From the NCBI GenBank assembly GCA_003567055.1, contig PXAW01000143.1, positions 1 through 15,791 on the forward strand: a stretch of DNA of 15,791 bases. Direction: 5' to 3'. The position numbers and the translations under genes are program-made. Positions 13,357 to 15,791 of this stretch are shown here, piece after piece (within the stretch, counting starts at the first letter, position 1; each line of letters begins with the position of its first letter). The notes under the pieces are model-generated. The model ran no database searches. It was given only the letters and a program-made list of their open reading frames with translations, and was not told the origin of the DNA. The stretch comes from Hyphomicrobiales bacterium. Its GTDB lineage: Bacteria; Pseudomonadota; Alphaproteobacteria; Rhizobiales; Beijerinckiaceae.

Positions 13357-13381
13357 CCCCATCAACCGGAGCCGAAGACGC

Positions 13382-15277
13382 ATGTCGATCTCGAACCGCA
13401 AACCGGGCGAAGCCAAGGAAGCCCCGAACGAGCCGGTCAAGCGCTCGGTCGCGTCCTGCCTGCGGGCCATCGCGCGCATGCCGGAATTCGAGGTGACCTA
13501 CGCGTCCGACCGGCCCGTGCTGATGTCGGACAAGGCGCGCCTGCCCGAACCGCCGCGCAAGATGTCATCGCATGATCTCGCCGTCCTGCGCGGCAATGCC
13601 GATTCGATGGCTTTGCGGCTGGCCTGCCATGATGCCGGCATCCACCGCAAGCTCGCCCCCGAGGCGCAGGATGCGCGCGCCGTCTACGATGCGGTCGAGC
13701 AGGCGCGGGTCGAATCCATCGGCACGCGGCGCATGCAGGGCGTGGGCAGCAATCTCGATGCCATGCTCGAAGACCGCTACCATCGCGGCGGCAAATACGA
13801 GGATATCACCGACCGCGCCGACGCCCCGATCGAGGATGCGATCTCATTGATGGTGCGCGAGCGCCTGACCGGGCGCGCCCCGCCGAAGGCTGCGCAGAAG
13901 ATCGTGGATCTGTGGCGCGCCCATATCGAGGAGCGCGCGGGCGAGAATCTCGATGCGCTTCTGGGCAATCTCGAGGATCAGAACCGTTTCGCCCGTTCCG
14001 TGCGCGAATTGCTCACCTCACTCGACATGGGCGAGGAGGTTCCGCTCGAGAGCCAGGAGGATGACGAGCAGGAGAACGAGCAGGAGCAGGAGAACGACGA
14101 GGAGCAGGAGGGCGAAGGCGAGGAGGGCGCCGAGGGCGAGCGCGCCGAGGTGGAAATCACCGATGACGGCGACGAGGAGATGCAGGAAGGCGCCCAGGAA
14201 GCCGCCGACGGGCCGACCAGCGAGATGCCCGAGGATATGGAAGACGCCGATTCGGAAGAAGCCTCCGAATCCTGGCGCCCGCCCAGCGGCGCCAACGATT
14301 CCCGCGCCGGTGACTACAAGGCCTATACCCAGAAATTCGACGAGATGATCCAGGCCGAGGAGCTCTGCGAGGCCGAGGAGCTCGCGCGCCTGCGCGCCTA
14401 TCTCGACAAGCAGCTGTCCAATCTGCAGGGCGTCGTCGGACGCCTCGCCAACCGCCTCCAGCGCCGGCTGATGGCGCAGCAGAACCGCTCCTGGGATTTC
14501 GATCTCGAAGAAGGCATTCTCGATCCCGCGCGCCTGACGCGCGTCGTCATGGACCCGTTCCAGGCGCTCTCCTTCAAGCAGGAGAAGGATACCCAGTTCC
14601 GCGATACGGCTGTGACGCTGCTGATCGACAATTCCGGCTCCATGCGCGGACGCCCGATCACGGTTGCCGCCACCTGCGCCGATATTCTCGCGCGCACGCT
14701 GGAGCGCTGCGGGGTCAAGGTCGAGATCCTCGGCTTCACCACCCGCGCCTGGAAGGGCGGGCAATCGCGCGAGCAATGGCTGCAGGCGGGCAAGCCGCCC
14801 AATCCGGGCCGCCTCAACGATCTGCGCCACATCATCTACAAATCCGCCGATGCGCCCTGGCGCCGCGCGCGCCGCAATCTCGGCCTGATGATGCGCGAGG
14901 GGCTGTTGAAGGAGAATATCGACGGCGAGGCGCTGACCTGGGCGCATGAGCGCCTGCTCGGCCGCCCCGAGCAGCGGCGCATCCTGATGGTGATCTCCGA
15001 CGGCGCGCCGGTCGATGATTCGACGCTCTCGGTGAATGCCGGCAACTATCTCGAAAAGCATCTGCGCCGGGTGATCGAGGAGATCGAGACCCGCTCGCCC
15101 GTGCAGCTCATCGCCATCGGTATCGGCCACGACGTGACCCGCTATTATCGCCGCGCGGTGACCATCGTCGATGCCGAGGAACTCGGCGGTGTGATGACGG
15201 AGAAACTCGCCGAACTGTTCGAGGACGAGATCCCCGGCCAGGGGCCGCGCCGCAAGATCGGCGGGGGACGCCGGTGA
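13382..15277 (+). CDS. cobT: Cobaltochelatase subunit CobT (VWA domain)
   Basis: CobT partners CobS in the AAA+ complex that drives cobalt insertion by CobN. The 631 residues match the usual length. The N-terminal CobT domain (about 1-215) is followed by a very acidic Glu/Gln/Asp segment (about 218-300) typical of CobT and of the related magnesium-chelatase subunit ChlD/BchD. A helical segment then leads to a C-terminal von Willebrand A domain (about 400-620). Its metal-ion-dependent adhesion site reads DNSGSM starting at D416, and a later aspartate, D540 in VISDGAP, completes it. ATG 13382 follows GGAG. The stop overlaps the next gene's GTG start by four bases, which implies translational coupling. 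No truncation or frameshift is visible. The long antisense frame under the acidic region is a composition artefact. Confidence 0.97.
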   Translation: MSISNRKPGEAKEAPNEPVKRSVASCLRAIARMPEFEVTYASDRPVLMSDKARLPEPPRKMSSHDLAVLRGNADSMALRLACHDAGIHRKLAPEAQDARAVYDAVEQARVESIGTRRMQGVGSNLDAMLEDRYHRGGKYEDITDRADAPIEDAISLMVRERLTGRAPPKAAQKIVDLWRAHIEERAGENLDALLGNLEDQNRFARSVRELLTSLDMGEEVPLESQEDDEQENEQEQENDEEQEGEGEEGAEGERAEVEITDDGDEEMQEGAQEAADGPTSEMPEDMEDADSEEASESWRPPSGANDSRAGDYKAYTQKFDEMIQAEELCEAEELARLRAYLDKQLSNLQGVVGRLANRLQRRLMAQQNRSWDFDLEEGILDPARLTRVVMDPFQALSFKQEKDTQFRDTAVTLLIDNSGSMRGRPITVAATCADILARTLERCGVKVEILGFTTRAWKGGQSREQWLQAGKPPNPGRLNDLRHIIYKSADAPWRRARRNLGLMMREGLLKENIDGEALTWAHERLLGRPEQRRILMVISDGAPVDDSTLSVNAGNYLEKHLRRVIEEIETRSPVQLIAIGIGHDVTRYYRRAVTIVDAEELGGVMTEKLAELFEDEIPGQGPRRKIGGGRR

Positions 15278-15791
15278 GGTTCAGCCGTCGCGGCGCCCTG
15301 CGCCTCGGCGCGCGCCTGGCCGGTGGTGCGCTGGCTGCGACCGCGCTTGGCGGTTCCGCCGCGCCCGCGAACGGCCTCATGCCGCTCTCACCGCGGGTGG
15401 ATCGCCTGCCGTTCTTCGATTCGCGCGATCGCAGCCGGACGCGTTTCGGTGAACTCGACTTCCGCTCCGGCCTCGAGATCAACGATCCCTATCCCCGCTT
15501 CGGCGGGTTTTCCGGGCTGTGGCGCGCGCGCGACGGCGCGACACTCATCGCCGTCAGCGATCGTGGCGACTGGTTCGCAGCGGATGTGACCGAGGATGAG
15601 GACGGACTTTCCGGGTTCTCCTCGGCAGTGATGGCGCCGATCCTCGATTTTCATGGCACGCCGCTGGGTCGCACGGAGAATTTCGACGTCGAGGCCGTCA
15701 CCATCAAGGACGGCATCGCCCATATCGGCATCGAGCGCACCAACGCGATCATGCGCTTCGACCTGACCGAAGACCGGCTCACCGCGCGCGG
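15274..15791 (+). CDS. Esterase-like activity of phytase family protein, 5' part
   Basis: The first 172 codons are visible and the gene leaves the window at the right edge. I start it at GTG 15274, which overlaps the cobT stop as GTGA and has GGGGGA six bases upstream. The N terminus, [18 protein letters not shown] with a following alanine-rich stretch, is a twin-arginine signal, so the folded product is exported to the periplasm. The mature part matches the phytase-like esterase family (the COG4246 type): [24 protein letters not shown] with SDRGDW, and the [10 protein letters not shown] segment. It probably folds as a beta-propeller. The family's substrate is not established, despite the name. 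Its placement directly after cobT recurs in Rhizobiales in my memory, yet no role in B12 synthesis is known to me. Confidence 0.85.
   Translation, partial: MRFSRRGALRLGARLAGGALAATALGGSAAPANGLMPLSPRVDRLPFFDSRDRSRTRFGELDFRSGLEINDPYPRFGGFSGLWRARDGATLIAVSDRGDWFAADVTEDEDGLSGFSSAVMAPILDFHGTPLGRTENFDVEAVTIKDGIAHIGIERTNAIMRFDLTEDRLTAR

Noticed and set aside
11950..13479. 509-residue minus-strand open frame opposite cobS
   Set aside because: A pure shadow of cobS and its flanks. CobS motifs are intact on the plus strand.
14018..15130. 370-residue minus-strand open frame opposite cobT, with a leucine-rich tail
   Set aside because: The leucine run is the reverse complement of the GAG-rich acidic segment of CobT, so it is not a membrane protein.

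Overview
The window is GC-rich chromosomal DNA with dense coding, short intergenic gaps and NNC/NNG-rich codons. It reads as an alphaproteobacterium, most likely Hyphomicrobiales (Rhizobiales). The main reasons are a DUF1150 gene beside a small heat-shock gene, a DUF2865 exported protein, an RpoH-type sigma factor, a perfect CtrA-type box, and a bolA / J-protein / cobS / cobT / phytase-like gene order that I recall from this order. A DMSP-lyase-like cupin at the left edge hints at a marine or saline habitat, but that is an inference. I see no insertion sequence, phage gene, CRISPR array, tRNA or rRNA.

Region 1 (1-4946): the 3' end of a cupin resembling DMSP lyase meets, tail to tail with one base between stops, a minus-strand group transcribed right to left. 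That group is FAD subunit, [2Fe-2S] subunit and molybdopterin subunit of a xanthine-dehydrogenase-family hydroxylase, then a glycerophosphodiester phosphodiesterase. All spacings are 25 bases or less, so one operon is likely. The hydroxylase substrate cannot be read from the sequence.

Region 2 (4947-8386): plus-strand genes for a YhhQ-type queuosine-precursor transporter, an Hsp20 chaperone, a DUF1150 protein, an RpoH-family sigma factor and a CDP-alcohol phosphatidyltransferase. Hsp20, DUF1150 and the sigma factor look like a stress module. The rpoH Shine-Dalgarno lies in a six-pair hairpin that could act as an RNA thermometer.

Region 3 (8387-10908): envelope genes. These are a small cysteine-containing exported protein behind a perfect TTAA-N7-TTAAC box, a DUF2865 secreted protein, and a lipoprotein with a Pro/Ala/Glu-rich linker.

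Region 4 (10909-15791): a minus-strand bolA diverges from a plus-strand run of J-domain protein, cobS, cobT and the 5' part of a Tat-exported esterase/phytase-like gene. CobS (AAA+ ATPase) and CobT (VWA/MIDAS) are two of the three subunits of the aerobic cobaltochelatase of B12 synthesis; CobN is not in this window. The J-protein start has a promoter so close that a leaderless mRNA is plausible, and two strong hairpins lie between cobS and cobT.

I found no clear wholly new system. The best leads are the masked rpoH ribosome site, the CtrA box over the small exported-protein gene, the zinc-motif J-protein beside cobST, and the hairpin pair between cobS and cobT.
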